From Pseudomonas sp. Fl4BN1 (lineage in GTDB: Bacteria; Pseudomonadota; Gammaproteobacteria; Pseudomonadales; Pseudomonadaceae): a stretch of DNA of 64,000 bases. Numbering within the stretch: the stretch's first letter is position 1; each line of letters starts with the position of its first letter. Below, piece after piece: positions 42,333-50,834 of the stretch. A model generated the notes under the pieces. The model worked only from the letters and a program-made list of their open reading frames with translations, did no database searches and was not told where the DNA came from. Position numbers and translations under genes: made by a program. Location: assembly GCF_009908285.1 (NCBI RefSeq), contig NZ_JAAARM010000015.1:62001-126000 (forward strand), in the 5' to 3' direction.

Positions 42333-44029
42333 TGGCCCGTTTGATTCCGGCCATCGTGATCCTTGGCCAAGGCAGCCTGAATACCGCGCGTCAGATCCAG
42401 CAGCTGTATCCCGATGCGCTGATTTACGGCCTGGCGGAGCGGGTCGAAGGCGCGGACCGGGTCTACGCCGAATTTGGTGCGACCCTGCGCCAGTTGTACC
42501 AACAGGACACGCCGATCATTGCCCTGTGTGCGGCGGGCATCGTCATCCGTACCCTGGCGCCGCTGCTGCTGGAAAAAGGCGCCGAGCCGCCGGTACTGGC
42601 GGTGGCCGAAGACGGCAGTGCCGTGGTGCCACTGCTCGGCGGCTTGGGCGGCGTCAACCTCATGGCCCGGGAAATCGCCGCGGGCCTGGGGGTGGCGGCG
42701 GCCATCACCACCAGCGGTGAACTGCGCTTTGGCACCTGCCTGTTGAACCCGCCGAGTGGCTATGCCCTGGGCGATCTGGAACTGGGCAAACGCTTTGTTT
42801 CCGACCTGCTGGGCGGCGAAAGCGTGCGCATCGAAGGCGCTGCACCGTGGCTGGCGCAAGCCAAGTTGCCGCAAGACCAGCAAGCACGCCTGACCATCCG
42901 CGTCGGCTCCGCTGAGCGTGAAGCTGCGGCCAATGAGCTGCTGATCTACCCGCGCAGTGTGCTGATTGCCTGCAACGGCAAACTGACCGGCGCCGATGCG
43001 CTGCGCGATGCCTTGCATCAGAAGACAATTGCCGTGCAATCCCTCGCTTGCTTGCTGGCCCCTGATAGCGACATGGCCAACCGCACCCTGCATCAAGCCG
43101 CTGCTGAACTGGGCGTGCCCCTGCGTTTTTCCTCGGCGCCGGGCAGCGTTGTGGAACTGGCACAACAGGCCGTGCCACAACTGCTGCCGGCCCTCAGCGT
43201 GAGCGACGACATCGCTATTGCCGTGGCCAGCCAGCCTCTGGACCCCGAGCAGATCGGCCGTCCGCGTGGCCGCCTCGCGGTGATCGGTCTCGGCCCTGGG
43301 GCTGCGGAGTTGATGGTGCCAGCGGTCAAGGCCGAACTGGCCCGGGCCAACGATATCCTCGGCTACGAAACCTACGTGCGCATGGCTGGCCCGTTCCGCG
43401 CCGATCAGGTCATGCACTGCACCGACAACCGCGAAGAAATGCAGCGCGCGCGGCATGCCTTTGAACTGGCGGCTCAAGGCCGCTCAGTGGTGGTGGTGTC
43501 GTCCGGTGACCCGGGCGTATTCGCCATGGCCGCTGCGGTACTGGAAGCGCTGCACGAGTCCAGCGACCCGGCTTGGCACAACGTCGACCTGGAAATGCTC
43601 CCCGGTGTCTCCGCCTCCCTGGCCACCGCTGCACAGGCCGGTGCGCCTTTGGGGCACGACTTCTGCGTGCTGTCGCTGTCGGACAACCTCAAGCCCTGGG
43701 AGATCATCGAGAAACGTTTGGACCTGGCATCCCAGGCTGACCTGGCCCTGGCCTTCTATAACCCGATCTCCCGCTCCCGGCCGTGGCAACTGGGGCGGGC
43801 CCTGGAAATCGTGCGCCAGCATCGGACGCCGCAAACCCCGGTGGTGCTGGGGCGCGATATCGGCCGTCCGGGGCAGACCCTGCGGGTGATCACCCTGGGC
43901 GAGTTGACTCCGGAGCAAGTGGATATGCGCACCATGGTGCTGGTGGGCTCGTCCACCACCTGTGTGTTTCCACGCGCAGAAGGCGGCGAGTGGGTATACA
44001 CGCCGCGCTGGTACGGCCAGAAGCCCTGA
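42332..44029 (+). CDS. cobJ: CbiG-CobJ fusion: cobalamin biosynthesis protein CbiG / precorrin-3B C17-methyltransferase
   Basis: 565 aa from ATG 42332 (M-A-R-L-I-P-A-I), with AAGG at 42325-42328. The N-terminal part (to about 310) is CbiG-like: A-L-C-A-A-G-I-V-I-R-T-L-A-P-L-L and D-G-S-A-V-V-P-L-L-G-G-L-G-G-V-N. The C-terminal part is the CobJ methylase with V-I-G-L-G-P-G-A-A-E-L-M and V-S-S-G-D-P-G-V-F-A-M-A. CobJ methylates C17 with ring contraction. The CbiG part belongs to the lactone-opening enzyme of the anaerobic route and is common as a fusion in pseudomonads. It ends the plus-strand operon. Confidence 0.94.
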   Translation: MARLIPAIVILGQGSLNTARQIQQLYPDALIYGLAERVEGADRVYAEFGATLRQLYQQDTPIIALCAAGIVIRTLAPLLLEKGAEPPVLAVAEDGSAVVPLLGGLGGVNLMAREIAAGLGVAAAITTSGELRFGTCLLNPPSGYALGDLELGKRFVSDLLGGESVRIEGAAPWLAQAKLPQDQQARLTIRVGSAEREAAANELLIYPRSVLIACNGKLTGADALRDALHQKTIAVQSLACLLAPDSDMANRTLHQAAAELGVPLRFSSAPGSVVELAQQAVPQLLPALSVSDDIAIAVASQPLDPEQIGRPRGRLAVIGLGPGAAELMVPAVKAELARANDILGYETYVRMAGPFRADQVMHCTDNREEMQRARHAFELAAQGRSVVVVSSGDPGVFAMAAAVLEALHESSDPAWHNVDLEMLPGVSASLATAAQAGAPLGHDFCVLSLSDNLKPWEIIEKRLDLASQADLALAFYNPISRSRPWQLGRALEIVRQHRTPQTPVVLGRDIGRPGQTLRVITLGELTPEQVDMRTMVLVGSSTTCVFPRAEGGEWVYTPRWYGQKP

Positions 44030-44040
44030 ACTCAGCCCTG

Positions 44041-44103
44041 CTGGAAGCCGCTTGCCGGCGATAGCGATCTGGCGGTCGCCTTCGCCGGCAAGCCGACTCC
44101 TAC
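44041..44103. repeat. Degenerate REPIN after cobJ
   Basis: GGAAGCCGCTTGCCGGCGAT and TTCGCCGGCAAGCCGACTCC with TAC face each other; the left arm has decayed. It lies between the convergent cobJ and SUKH-gene stops and may serve as a bidirectional terminator. Confidence 0.75.
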
Positions 44104-44118
44104 GGTACGGCGGAGGGG

Positions 44119-44565
44119 CTAGTCATCATCCGGAGCATCGGCTGACAGCAGCCAGGTGACAAACTCGAAGAAGCTGCCCCACCTGGCCGGCATGCGTCCG
44201 GCGACAAAGTCCTCCCAGTTCTCGAGGCCAAAATCCCAGACGCCGCCAGAGTCCTTGTCCAGCAAGTAGCCGCCTTCGGCTTGCAATGAGGTGAAGGCGA
44301 TAAAGTTCTTTGGCAGCTCCCACACTTCATGGATGAATTCAGTGCCGATGAGGATCTGCTCGGTGGGCTCGGCGATGTCCATCAGCACTTCGTAGCTCGC
44401 CCGGCTTTCGAAGTCGGCGGGGTGGCAGGCCAGGTAGATCTGCGCGAACTCGCTGTCCAGGGCAATGCCCAGCGTCTTCAGTGCGTGGGTCACCTTGGCG
44501 GTTTCGATGCGGGGCCTGGGGTTTGGCTGGGCTTCGATCAATGCCATCAGTTGCTTGGGAATCAT
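44119..44565 (-). CDS. SMI1/KNR4 (SUKH) family protein
   Basis: 148 aa from ATG 44565 in an ATGA overlap with the CPCC gene. SUKH-like features: F-A-Q-I-Y-L-A-C-H near residue 50, F-I-A-F-T-S-L-Q-A-E-G-G-Y-L-L-D, V-W-D-F-G-L-E-N-W-E-D-F and a final F-F-E-F-V-T-W-L-L. The fold assignment is from pattern only. SUKH proteins are frequent immunity proteins in polymorphic toxin systems, but no toxin gene is adjacent. A role is therefore only suggested. Confidence 0.7.
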   Translation of the reverse strand: MIPKQLMALIEAQPNPRPRIETAKVTHALKTLGIALDSEFAQIYLACHPADFESRASYEVLMDIAEPTEQILIGTEFIHEVWELPKNFIAFTSLQAEGGYLLDKDSGGVWDFGLENWEDFVAGRMPARWGSFFEFVTWLLSADAPDDD

Positions 44566-45107
44566 CGGGCGTTCTCGCTGGCCCGTGGCCATTTGTCCAA
44601 GGGTAAAGTATCCCGGCTTCGGGCGAATTGTTCCCGAGCCTGGCGCAGGGTCATGTGGTTCGGCCCGCTCAGTGCATCGGCGGCATTGCTGCCGTCATCT
44701 TCCCAGTGGCACAGGTCACAGATTTCATACTCGCCGCGCGCGCCCAAGGTCAGATAACCGCAGCAAGGGCAGGCGAGCAGCGGCTCGACTGGCTCGTCGA
44801 CCTGGTGTTCGCCACAGCCGGCTTCAAGCAGGCAGCGGGTCAAGTACTGGGCGGTGACGCTGCGGTATTCCGCGCGCAGGTTGAGCAGTATCAGTGGGTC
44901 ATAGTGCGGGTCTTGCACGTTTTCGGGGGGCTCCTGATGCTGCAACAGTTCTTGGCGCAGGGTTGCCGGGAGCGTTGCGAACTCAGGGTCGCCGTCATCG
45001 ATGCTCCACCTGTTCAAGAGCTGGTCGTAGCGCTCTAGCGCAGAGAGGGACAGCAGGCGCTGTCGGCTCAAGCGGTCGATGGCGGCGAGGCGGGTAAGTT
45101 TTTCCAT
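44562..45107 (-). CDS. Cysteine-rich CPCC-domain protein
   Basis: 181 aa from ATG 45107 (M-E-K-L-T-R-L); GTG two codons earlier is in frame. The N-terminal two thirds are helical. The CPCC domain follows: L-A-C-P-C-C-G-Y-L-T-L-G, Y-E-I-C-D-L-C-H-W-E-D-D-G and G-P-N-H-M-T-L-R-Q-A-R, with five cysteines likely binding zinc. CPCC proteins are listed as immunity-type proteins in toxin surveys (from memory). It is translationally coupled to the SUKH gene, so the two look like one cassette. Confidence 0.75.
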   Translation of the reverse strand: MEKLTRLAAIDRLSRQRLLSLSALERYDQLLNRWSIDDGDPEFATLPATLRQELLQHQEPPENVQDPHYDPLILLNLRAEYRSVTAQYLTRCLLEAGCGEHQVDEPVEPLLACPCCGYLTLGARGEYEICDLCHWEDDGSNAADALSGPNHMTLRQAREQFARSRDTLPLDKWPRASENAR

Positions 45108-45131
45108 GGGCACTCGGCCTGGGTGTTCAGT

Positions 45132-45584
45132 TTATGGCCAGACCAGAGTCAACTGGTCGGGCCGCTCGATGGGGATTCGTACCCTGACCCCGGATGTCGA
45201 CTCGGCTTGGATGTGCTGGTCGTGGATTTCTACCCGGCTGAAGGGGTTGGTGTCCCGGAAGGTAATCAACCAGATCAGTTTGTCCGAGCCCTTTTCCTGC
45301 AATGCCAGGAAGCCGTCGCCGCCATAGCCGGCAGTCTCGCCGCCTTTGGCGTAAAAAGGCTGCGGGCCGTCGGCGGAAAATCCCAGGGGCGTGACGAAGT
45401 CAGGTTCATCCGGGCGGGGATAATCCAGGGCCGGAATCCAGACTTTGTTGAGCGGTTGGGAATGTGCGTAGGGCAGGTCGAACAGGCAGTAGAAACCGCT
45501 GTTCAGGATCAGGGCGTTTCCCCGTGGGAAGCACTCGTCCTGCCATTGCTCCTGTACGAAAGCAGCGTCGGCGCTGTAGGGCAT
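45132..45584 (-). CDS. Hypothetical protein
   Basis: 150 aa from ATG 45584 (M-P-Y-S-A-D-A-A-F-V), with AAGGA about 9 nt upstream. I see no signal peptide or membrane segment. The composition is rich in aromatic and Pro residues (F-Y-C-L-F-D-L-P-Y, W-I-P-A-L-D-Y-P-R-P-D-E-P) and the C-terminal half looks like beta strands (V-R-V-R-I-P-I-E-R). The family is unknown. It sits between the CPCC gene and a lipoprotein gene on the same strand, with gaps of 24 and 43 bp. Confidence 0.7.
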   Translation of the reverse strand: MPYSADAAFVQEQWQDECFPRGNALILNSGFYCLFDLPYAHSQPLNKVWIPALDYPRPDEPDFVTPLGFSADGPQPFYAKGGETAGYGGDGFLALQEKGSDKLIWLITFRDTNPFSRVEIHDQHIQAESTSGVRVRIPIERPDQLTLVWP

Positions 45585-45627
45585 TGTGTTGTTCCTTATC
45601 CTTCCAGGAGGGCACGGGCGGCTTTGC

Positions 45628-46320
45628 TTACAGGCTCGGTACCAGCAAGAAACCGGAGTAGTAGGCGCAATGCCCCGCATACCCTGGGCGCGCATCGCAG
45701 GGTTTCAGGCAACCTCGGGCGTTGCCAGGAAAGCGCGCGGCCACGGAAAGGGCGAAACCATAGGTCGGGGTGGTCACCGCGAAGCTGTTCTCGCACACGT
45801 CCTTGGTGCTGTAGCTGAAGGTCATGGCTTCTTGCCGACCGTTGTGGGCGAAGGCCACCTCGAAGCTGTTGAGGCTGTTCCAGCCCGACATCGGCAACAC
45901 CAGGAAGCGATAGTGAGTGGGGTCCAGTTTCTGGCCCATGACCCGCAGGGAGTTGGTGGCCGAATCGCTCTTGGGCGAGGGATAAGGCAACGCCAGCAGC
46001 GCTCGTGGGTCGCCGAGTACTCCCAGTTCGAAACCGATGCCCTTCTGGTAGAACGGAATCTGGATGCTCGGGTAGCCGTCTATTTTCACGTACTTGCTGG
46101 ACGCATAGGGGCCTGAGGTATCGGGCTTGTAGTCCGGTGCCTTGGCGAAGGTCACTTGAAGTTCCAGGACCGCTTGCGTGGTCTTGGCGTCTTCGGTGCG
46201 AATATCGCTGGGCCGTTCGGCACCATGGTTGGCGCAACCGCTCAGGAGCGCCACGACAACCAGCTGCAGCAGGCGCTGGGTGGACCATGCAAAAGGTCGA
46301 GGTAGAAGGTTCGGCATCAC
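45628..46320 (-). CDS. Predicted lipoprotein of unknown function
   Basis: 230 aa. A signal with long N-region ends L-L-S-G-C (Cys29) followed by A-N-H-G. The mature protein contains Y-K-P-D-T-S-G-P-Y-A-S-S-K-Y, P-F-Y-Q-K-G-I-G-F-E-L-G and a Cys-rich end (R-G-C-L-K-P-C-D-A-R, G-H-C-A-Y-Y) that could form disulfides. I do not recognise the family. Its start overlaps the previous gene by 4 bp, so the two exported proteins are made together. Confidence 0.72.
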   Translation of the reverse strand: MMPNLLPRPFAWSTQRLLQLVVVALLSGCANHGAERPSDIRTEDAKTTQAVLELQVTFAKAPDYKPDTSGPYASSKYVKIDGYPSIQIPFYQKGIGFELGVLGDPRALLALPYPSPKSDSATNSLRVMGQKLDPTHYRFLVLPMSGWNSLNSFEVAFAHNGRQEAMTFSYSTKDVCENSFAVTTPTYGFALSVAARFPGNARGCLKPCDARPGYAGHCAYYSGFLLVPSL

Positions 46321-47234
46321 TCACTGCTCCCCTTGATAGGGCTGGAGGTCAGGCCCAGGCCCTTGAGTTGCCAGACCCCTTGAACCTTTTGCCAACTGAA
46401 ATTCTGCGCGACCCAATCCACTTCCAGGGCATGTTGCAGGCGCCTCCCGTCGATGCTCCGACCTTGCTCCAGGGCTTTTTGGGCACGGGCGTAGGACTCC
46501 TTGAACAGCGGCCAGATCTGACTCGCATTCAGCTCCTTGCTGATCGGCCAATGGGCATAGACCCCCTGGTCCACCGAGCTGAGCAGCAAGCTTTCCTTGC
46601 CCAGGAACGCGGCGCTGCGATTGTCCGGCGCGACTGATACCAGCATGGAGTGGTGCGAGAGACCCCAGCCGGGCAGTTGATTGTCGAACCACAGCACTTG
46701 CCCGGTCGATGGCACGAAGGCTCGTGCGCCCTCGGGGAACAGCAGCAGATCATTGCGTCCTGCTTGCGGCTGGCCCCAGTCGGGTTCGCTCGCGCTTTTG
46801 ACCGGGCTGAGGATGCGGGCCAGCGGCGTGTCGTTCTGCACGGCAATCACCACCGTGCCGACGCCCATCCATTCGATAGTGGTCGCCAGCAGCACCGGCT
46901 GGCCGCCCTGGATCGCGCCGGTGGGCCTGACATCGGTGATCTGCCAGGCATTCAGTGGCCGGTAGGGCCGGCCTTTGTAGGTGATTTCCAAGGTGCTGAT
47001 GGAGGATCTGCCGCGAAACACGTGGAAGTCGCCAAACTGCTCGCTGTAGCCACTGAGGTAGTCGAGGCGCTTCTTCGATTCTGCGTTTGGCAGGTCTGCC
47101 GCCATGGCCGGCTGCGCGAGCAATACCAGCAATGCCAGCAGGTAACCCAGGCGCTGGTCGATCAGGAATCGTAGGGGGGCCAGAGCTGAGCACGGCATCC
47201 GGGAGCGGTGCTTGCCGGGAGGTCTTTGGGGCAT
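46317..47234 (-). CDS. Predicted exported protein of unknown function
   Basis: 305 aa from ATG 47234 (GGAA 5-6 nt upstream); ATG 47240, 47279 and 47198 are alternatives. A basic N-region leads to a hydrophobic signal (L-L-A-L-L-V-L-L-A-Q-P-A-M-A) with a likely cut after A-M-A. The mature part is beta-rich with T-I-E-W-M-G-V-G-T-V-V-I-A-V-Q and V-L-W-F-D-N-Q-L-P-G-W-G. It has no recognised motif. It is the first gene of the exported pair with the lipoprotein at 45628. Confidence 0.68.
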   Translation of the reverse strand: MPQRPPGKHRSRMPCSALAPLRFLIDQRLGYLLALLVLLAQPAMAADLPNAESKKRLDYLSGYSEQFGDFHVFRGRSSISTLEITYKGRPYRPLNAWQITDVRPTGAIQGGQPVLLATTIEWMGVGTVVIAVQNDTPLARILSPVKSASEPDWGQPQAGRNDLLLFPEGARAFVPSTGQVLWFDNQLPGWGLSHHSMLVSVAPDNRSAAFLGKESLLLSSVDQGVYAHWPISKELNASQIWPLFKESYARAQKALEQGRSIDGRRLQHALEVDWVAQNFSWQKVQGVWQLKGLGLTSSPIKGSSE

Positions 47235-47288
47235 CTGCATTCCGTTGCCTGTGATTCCATGTAAGGGCGCTGGGGGCATCCCGGCTGC

Positions 47289-47885
47289 CTAGGGCACCAG
47301 ATACCCTCGAACCCCGGTAAAGATGATTTGCGCCGCCAGGGCACAGACGAACAGCCCCATCAGGCGGCTGACGATCTGCAAGCCTTGCTCGCCAAGAATG
47401 CCTTCGATGCGGTTCGACAGGTACAGCACCACGCCGACGGTAAAGCTGGCCAGGGCGATGCTCAGGATCGCGGTGAGCTTGTCGTCCCAGTGGGGCTGGC
47501 TGACGCCCATCACCAGCAGCGCACCGATGGTGCCGGGGCCCACGGTCAGGGGAATGGTCAGCGGGACGATGGTCACGTCCTGCTGCACGTTGTCGGTCTG
47601 GACCGCGGACTTGCCCTGGGCCATGCCCAGGGCGGAGATGAACAGCACGCTGCCGGCGCCGATGCGGAAGGCATCCACGGTGATCCCGAAGACACTGAAG
47701 ATCACCCGGCCGAACAGGTACAGCAGGATGCTGGAGACCAGGGTCGCCAAGGCGACTTTCCAGGCCAGGCGCCGCCGCTCCTTGGGGGAATAGCCGCGGG
47801 TCAGGCTGATGAAGCACGAGAGCACGAAGAATGGGCTATAGAGCACCAGCATCTTCAGGTAAACGCTGAACAGCACGTGGAGCAT
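47289..47885 (-). CDS. MarC-family integral membrane protein
   Basis: 198 aa with six hydrophobic segments. MarC/UPF0056 marks: Y-S-P-F-F-V-L-S-C-F-I-S-L-T, A-F-R-I-G-A-G-S-V-L-F-I-S-A-L-G-M and V-P-L-T-I-P-L-T-V-G-P-G-T-I-G. Despite the name, no general antibiotic role is established; some members may move small metabolites. It lies 63 bp upstream-facing of retS's 3' end and may be transcribed with it. Confidence 0.88.
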   Translation of the reverse strand: MLHVLFSVYLKMLVLYSPFFVLSCFISLTRGYSPKERRRLAWKVALATLVSSILLYLFGRVIFSVFGITVDAFRIGAGSVLFISALGMAQGKSAVQTDNVQQDVTIVPLTIPLTVGPGTIGALLVMGVSQPHWDDKLTAILSIALASFTVGVVLYLSNRIEGILGEQGLQIVSRLMGLFVCALAAQIIFTGVRGYLVP

Positions 47886-47948
47886 GGTGGGAGCTCACGA
47901 CTAAGGAGGGCGAGCCAGAGTTTAACAGGCGCCGCCCGGGCTGTCGGC

Positions 47949-50735
47949 TCAACTGGTGTGTGCGGCGCTGCGCTCACGCAGATCGCGCTGGGTGACCCAG
48001 TGTTCCACCAGTTCGCGCAGTTGCGAGAGCTCCACCGGCTTGGCCATGTGCCCGTCCATGCCGGCCTGGCGCGCGCGCTCCTTGTGCTCGGCGAGGATGT
48101 GCGCGGTAAGGGCCACCACCGGGGTGCGCACCCGTTGGTTGCCGACTTCCCAGGCGCGCAGTTGCTGGGTGGCGGAGAACCCGTCCAGCACCGGCATTTC
48201 GCAATCCATCAGCACCAGGTCGTAGCGCTGGGCTTTCATTGCCTGCAGGGCCTCTTCGCCGTTGCTGGCGGTGTCGGGCTGCAGGTTGAGCTTGCCGAGC
48301 ATGCCGCGGATGACCTTGGTCGAGATGCTGTTGTCTTCGGCCACCAGGATGCGGAAGTCGCTGGGCACAGTGACCGGCGCCGGGCTCGGCGGGGTATTGA
48401 AGGGCAGGTTGTAGGGCGCGGCGGGTGCCTTGTCCCGTTGACTGAGTTCGTCGGCCAGGGTGGTCTTGAGGGTATAGCCGGCCACCGGCTTGGCGAGGAT
48501 GCGCTTGATCCCGGCATTGCGTGCAATCACCTTGCTCGGCGCATTGCTGATGCCGGTGAGCATGATCAACAGGATGTCGTGGTTCAGGCTCGGGTCTTCC
48601 TTGATCTTCGCCGCCAGTTGCATGCCGGTCATGCCGGGCATGTTCTGGTCCAGCAGGACCACGTCGAAATAGTCCCGCAGATGGGCCTTGGTCCGCAGCA
48701 GTGCCAACGCCTCCTTACCCGAAGGCACAGCGCTGACGTTCAGGCCCCAGGCACTGCATTGTTGCACCAGGACTTTGCGGCAGGTGTCGTTGTCATCAAC
48801 CACCAGCACCCGGGCACCTTGCAGCGGGCCGTCGAGATCGGCGGTGGGTTGCTCCAGGCGCTCGGCGTCCAGGGGCAGGGTCAGCCACAGGGTGCTGCCT
48901 TGTTGAGCGCCGCTCTTGATGCCGAATTCGCCGTGCATCAGCAGGATCAACTGGCGCGCGATCACCAGCCCGAGATTGCCTCCCAGGCGGGTAGTGGCGA
49001 GGAAGTTCTTGCTGTGCAGCTCGGTGTGCAGCAGGGCGTCGCGCTCTTCGGCGTCCATCGGCTGGCCGCTGTCCTGCACGGCAATGCGCAGGCGCGGCTT
49101 GCTGCTGCGTTCGTCGAGGGCGACGACGATCAGCACTTCGCCCTCGTCGGTCTTCTTCAGGGCGTTTTCCAACAGGCTCAGCAGGGCCTGGCGCAGGCGC
49201 GTCGGGTCGCCGCTGATGACCCGCGGCACCTGGGGCTGGATGAAGCTGATCAGTTCGACATTCTGCTGTTCGGCCTTGGCGCGGAAGATGCTCAGGCAGT
49301 CTTCGATCAGGGCATTGAGGTCGAACTGTACGTCGTCCAGTTCAATCTGCCCGGATTCCAGCTTGGAGATGTCGAGGATCTCGTTGATCAGGGTCAGCAG
49401 TTCGTTGCCGGCGCTGTGGATGGTCTGCACGTAGTCGCGCTGCTTGACCGACAGCGGGGTGCCCAGCAGCAGTTCGGTCATGCCCAGCACGCCGTTCATC
49501 GGGGTGCGGATCTCGTGGCTGATCTTGGCCAGGAATTCAGCCTTGGCATTGACCTCGGCAGTGCTGGCGGCGAGGTCGCGGCTGACGCTGAAGCGGTTCT
49601 CGGTGATGTTGCGCTGGCGTTCGCCCAGGGCAATGCTCATCAGCAGGCCGGCGATGCACACCACACTCATCAGGGTGATGATCAGCCCTTGCGGTGCGAC
49701 CAGGGTCAGGCCCAGCAGGGCCGGGAGGATCACCAGGGTACCGAGGTTGAAGATCACCATTGCGGCGACGAACAAGCGGGCCGGACGATAGCCCTTGTGC
49801 CAGTGATAGCCGCCGACGAACAGCATGCTCAGGCCGGCCAGGGCCACCAGGCCATAGGTGATGATGTTCAGCGGCAGGGTGCTGACGAACAGCAGCAACA
49901 GGCCGAACAGGCCGATCACCAGGATGTTGCCCAGCAGCAGGCGATTCAGCGGGTGCGGACCCAGCGGGGCGAAAAAGCGGTAGGCGAACATCATCCCGCA
50001 GGGCGCAGTCAGCAGCAGGGCCACATAGGCTCCCGGGGTCTGCAGCGGCTGCAAGTCTGGTAGCCAGGGGCCTAGCAGGTTCAGCAGCATCAACAGGCTG
50101 AGGGTCAGCAGGCCCTCGCAGGCCGCCAGCCACAAGCTGCTGCGAGAGCGGGTGTAGGCGAAGCGTGTGAGGTTGTGCAGGATCAGCATTGCCAGGCAGC
50201 CGAAGAGCAGGCCGTAGATCAGCGTCTGGCTCTGGTTGGCGGCGCTCATCACTGCCGATTGCAGGGTGATGTAGGGGCGCAGTTCGTGCTCGGACACTAG
50301 CCGTACATACACATCCAGCGGCTTGGCGCTTTGCGGCAACGGCAGCATGAAGTCTCTGCTGGGCAGGGGCTTTTCCGTTTGTGCCTGGCTGGAACCGGTG
50401 TTCACTTGCTCGATCAGCTTGTCACCGTCGAGCACGTAGAGATTCAGGTGGGACAGGTCGGGGGCGAAGATCCGCAGGATCTGCTCGTGGGTCCCTGGTT
50501 GGAGCTTGAAGCGTAACCACAGGGCGCCGTCAGGCTCGGCGGCGGTCAGCTTGTCCAGTTCGATCGGGCTGAACTGGTTGATGTAGCGTGGGGAGCGGAT
50601 GTCACTGAGTTGCAGGTCGGCCTGTTCGTCGAGCAAAACCGCCCAGCCACTGCCTTGAGCGGCCAGGGCCGAATTCAAGCAGAGCAGAGTCAGCAATGTG
50701 ACAGTGAGACCTAGGGCAGTCCTGAGCCAGCGCAC
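47949..50735 (-). CDS. retS: Hybrid sensor kinase RetS
   Basis: 928 aa. A signal (about 1-26) is followed by a periplasmic DISMED2 domain (about 30-165), seven membrane segments (about 175-385), a HisKA domain with F-L-A-K-I-S-H-E-I-R-T-P-M-N-G, a HATPase domain, and two receiver domains with V-V-L-L-D-Q-N-M-P-G and L-V-L-M-D-C-E-M-P-V (phospho-acceptor Asp in each). The N-box region (L-L-E-N-A-L-K-K-T) is unusual. In P. aeruginosa RetS blocks GacS and so switches acute versus biofilm behaviour. The domain layout and position next to purD and purH identify it. Confidence 0.92.
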   Translation of the reverse strand: MRWLRTALGLTVTLLTLLCLNSALAAQGSGWAVLLDEQADLQLSDIRSPRYINQFSPIELDKLTAAEPDGALWLRFKLQPGTHEQILRIFAPDLSHLNLYVLDGDKLIEQVNTGSSQAQTEKPLPSRDFMLPLPQSAKPLDVYVRLVSEHELRPYITLQSAVMSAANQSQTLIYGLLFGCLAMLILHNLTRFAYTRSRSSLWLAACEGLLTLSLLMLLNLLGPWLPDLQPLQTPGAYVALLLTAPCGMMFAYRFFAPLGPHPLNRLLLGNILVIGLFGLLLLFVSTLPLNIITYGLVALAGLSMLFVGGYHWHKGYRPARLFVAAMVIFNLGTLVILPALLGLTLVAPQGLIITLMSVVCIAGLLMSIALGERQRNITENRFSVSRDLAASTAEVNAKAEFLAKISHEIRTPMNGVLGMTELLLGTPLSVKQRDYVQTIHSAGNELLTLINEILDISKLESGQIELDDVQFDLNALIEDCLSIFRAKAEQQNVELISFIQPQVPRVISGDPTRLRQALLSLLENALKKTDEGEVLIVVALDERSSKPRLRIAVQDSGQPMDAEERDALLHTELHSKNFLATTRLGGNLGLVIARQLILLMHGEFGIKSGAQQGSTLWLTLPLDAERLEQPTADLDGPLQGARVLVVDDNDTCRKVLVQQCSAWGLNVSAVPSGKEALALLRTKAHLRDYFDVVLLDQNMPGMTGMQLAAKIKEDPSLNHDILLIMLTGISNAPSKVIARNAGIKRILAKPVAGYTLKTTLADELSQRDKAPAAPYNLPFNTPPSPAPVTVPSDFRILVAEDNSISTKVIRGMLGKLNLQPDTASNGEEALQAMKAQRYDLVLMDCEMPVLDGFSATQQLRAWEVGNQRVRTPVVALTAHILAEHKERARQAGMDGHMAKPVELSQLRELVEHWVTQRDLRERSAAHTS

Positions 50736-50793
50736 GGCGAAATCCCTTCATTGGTTGATGCCTGATTATAACTATGCGCGGCGTAATGACCGC

Positions 50794-50820
50794 CCGGCAA
50801 GGGCGCAAGGCCCTTGCCGG
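50794..50820. terminator. Strong hairpin between purD and retS
   Basis: CCGGCAAGGG, 7-nt loop, CCCTTGCCGG: a perfect 10-bp stem lying 15 bp after the purD stop on the minus strand. No T-run follows, so it may stabilise or partly terminate the purD transcript. Confidence 0.55.
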
Positions 50821-50834
50821 AGTCAGGGCAGGCT

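Noticed and set aside
47328..50063. 911-residue plus-strand frame antisense to retS and the MarC gene
   Set aside because: It is rich in Gln/His/Asp as typical for antisense translation, crosses two real genes and has no motif.
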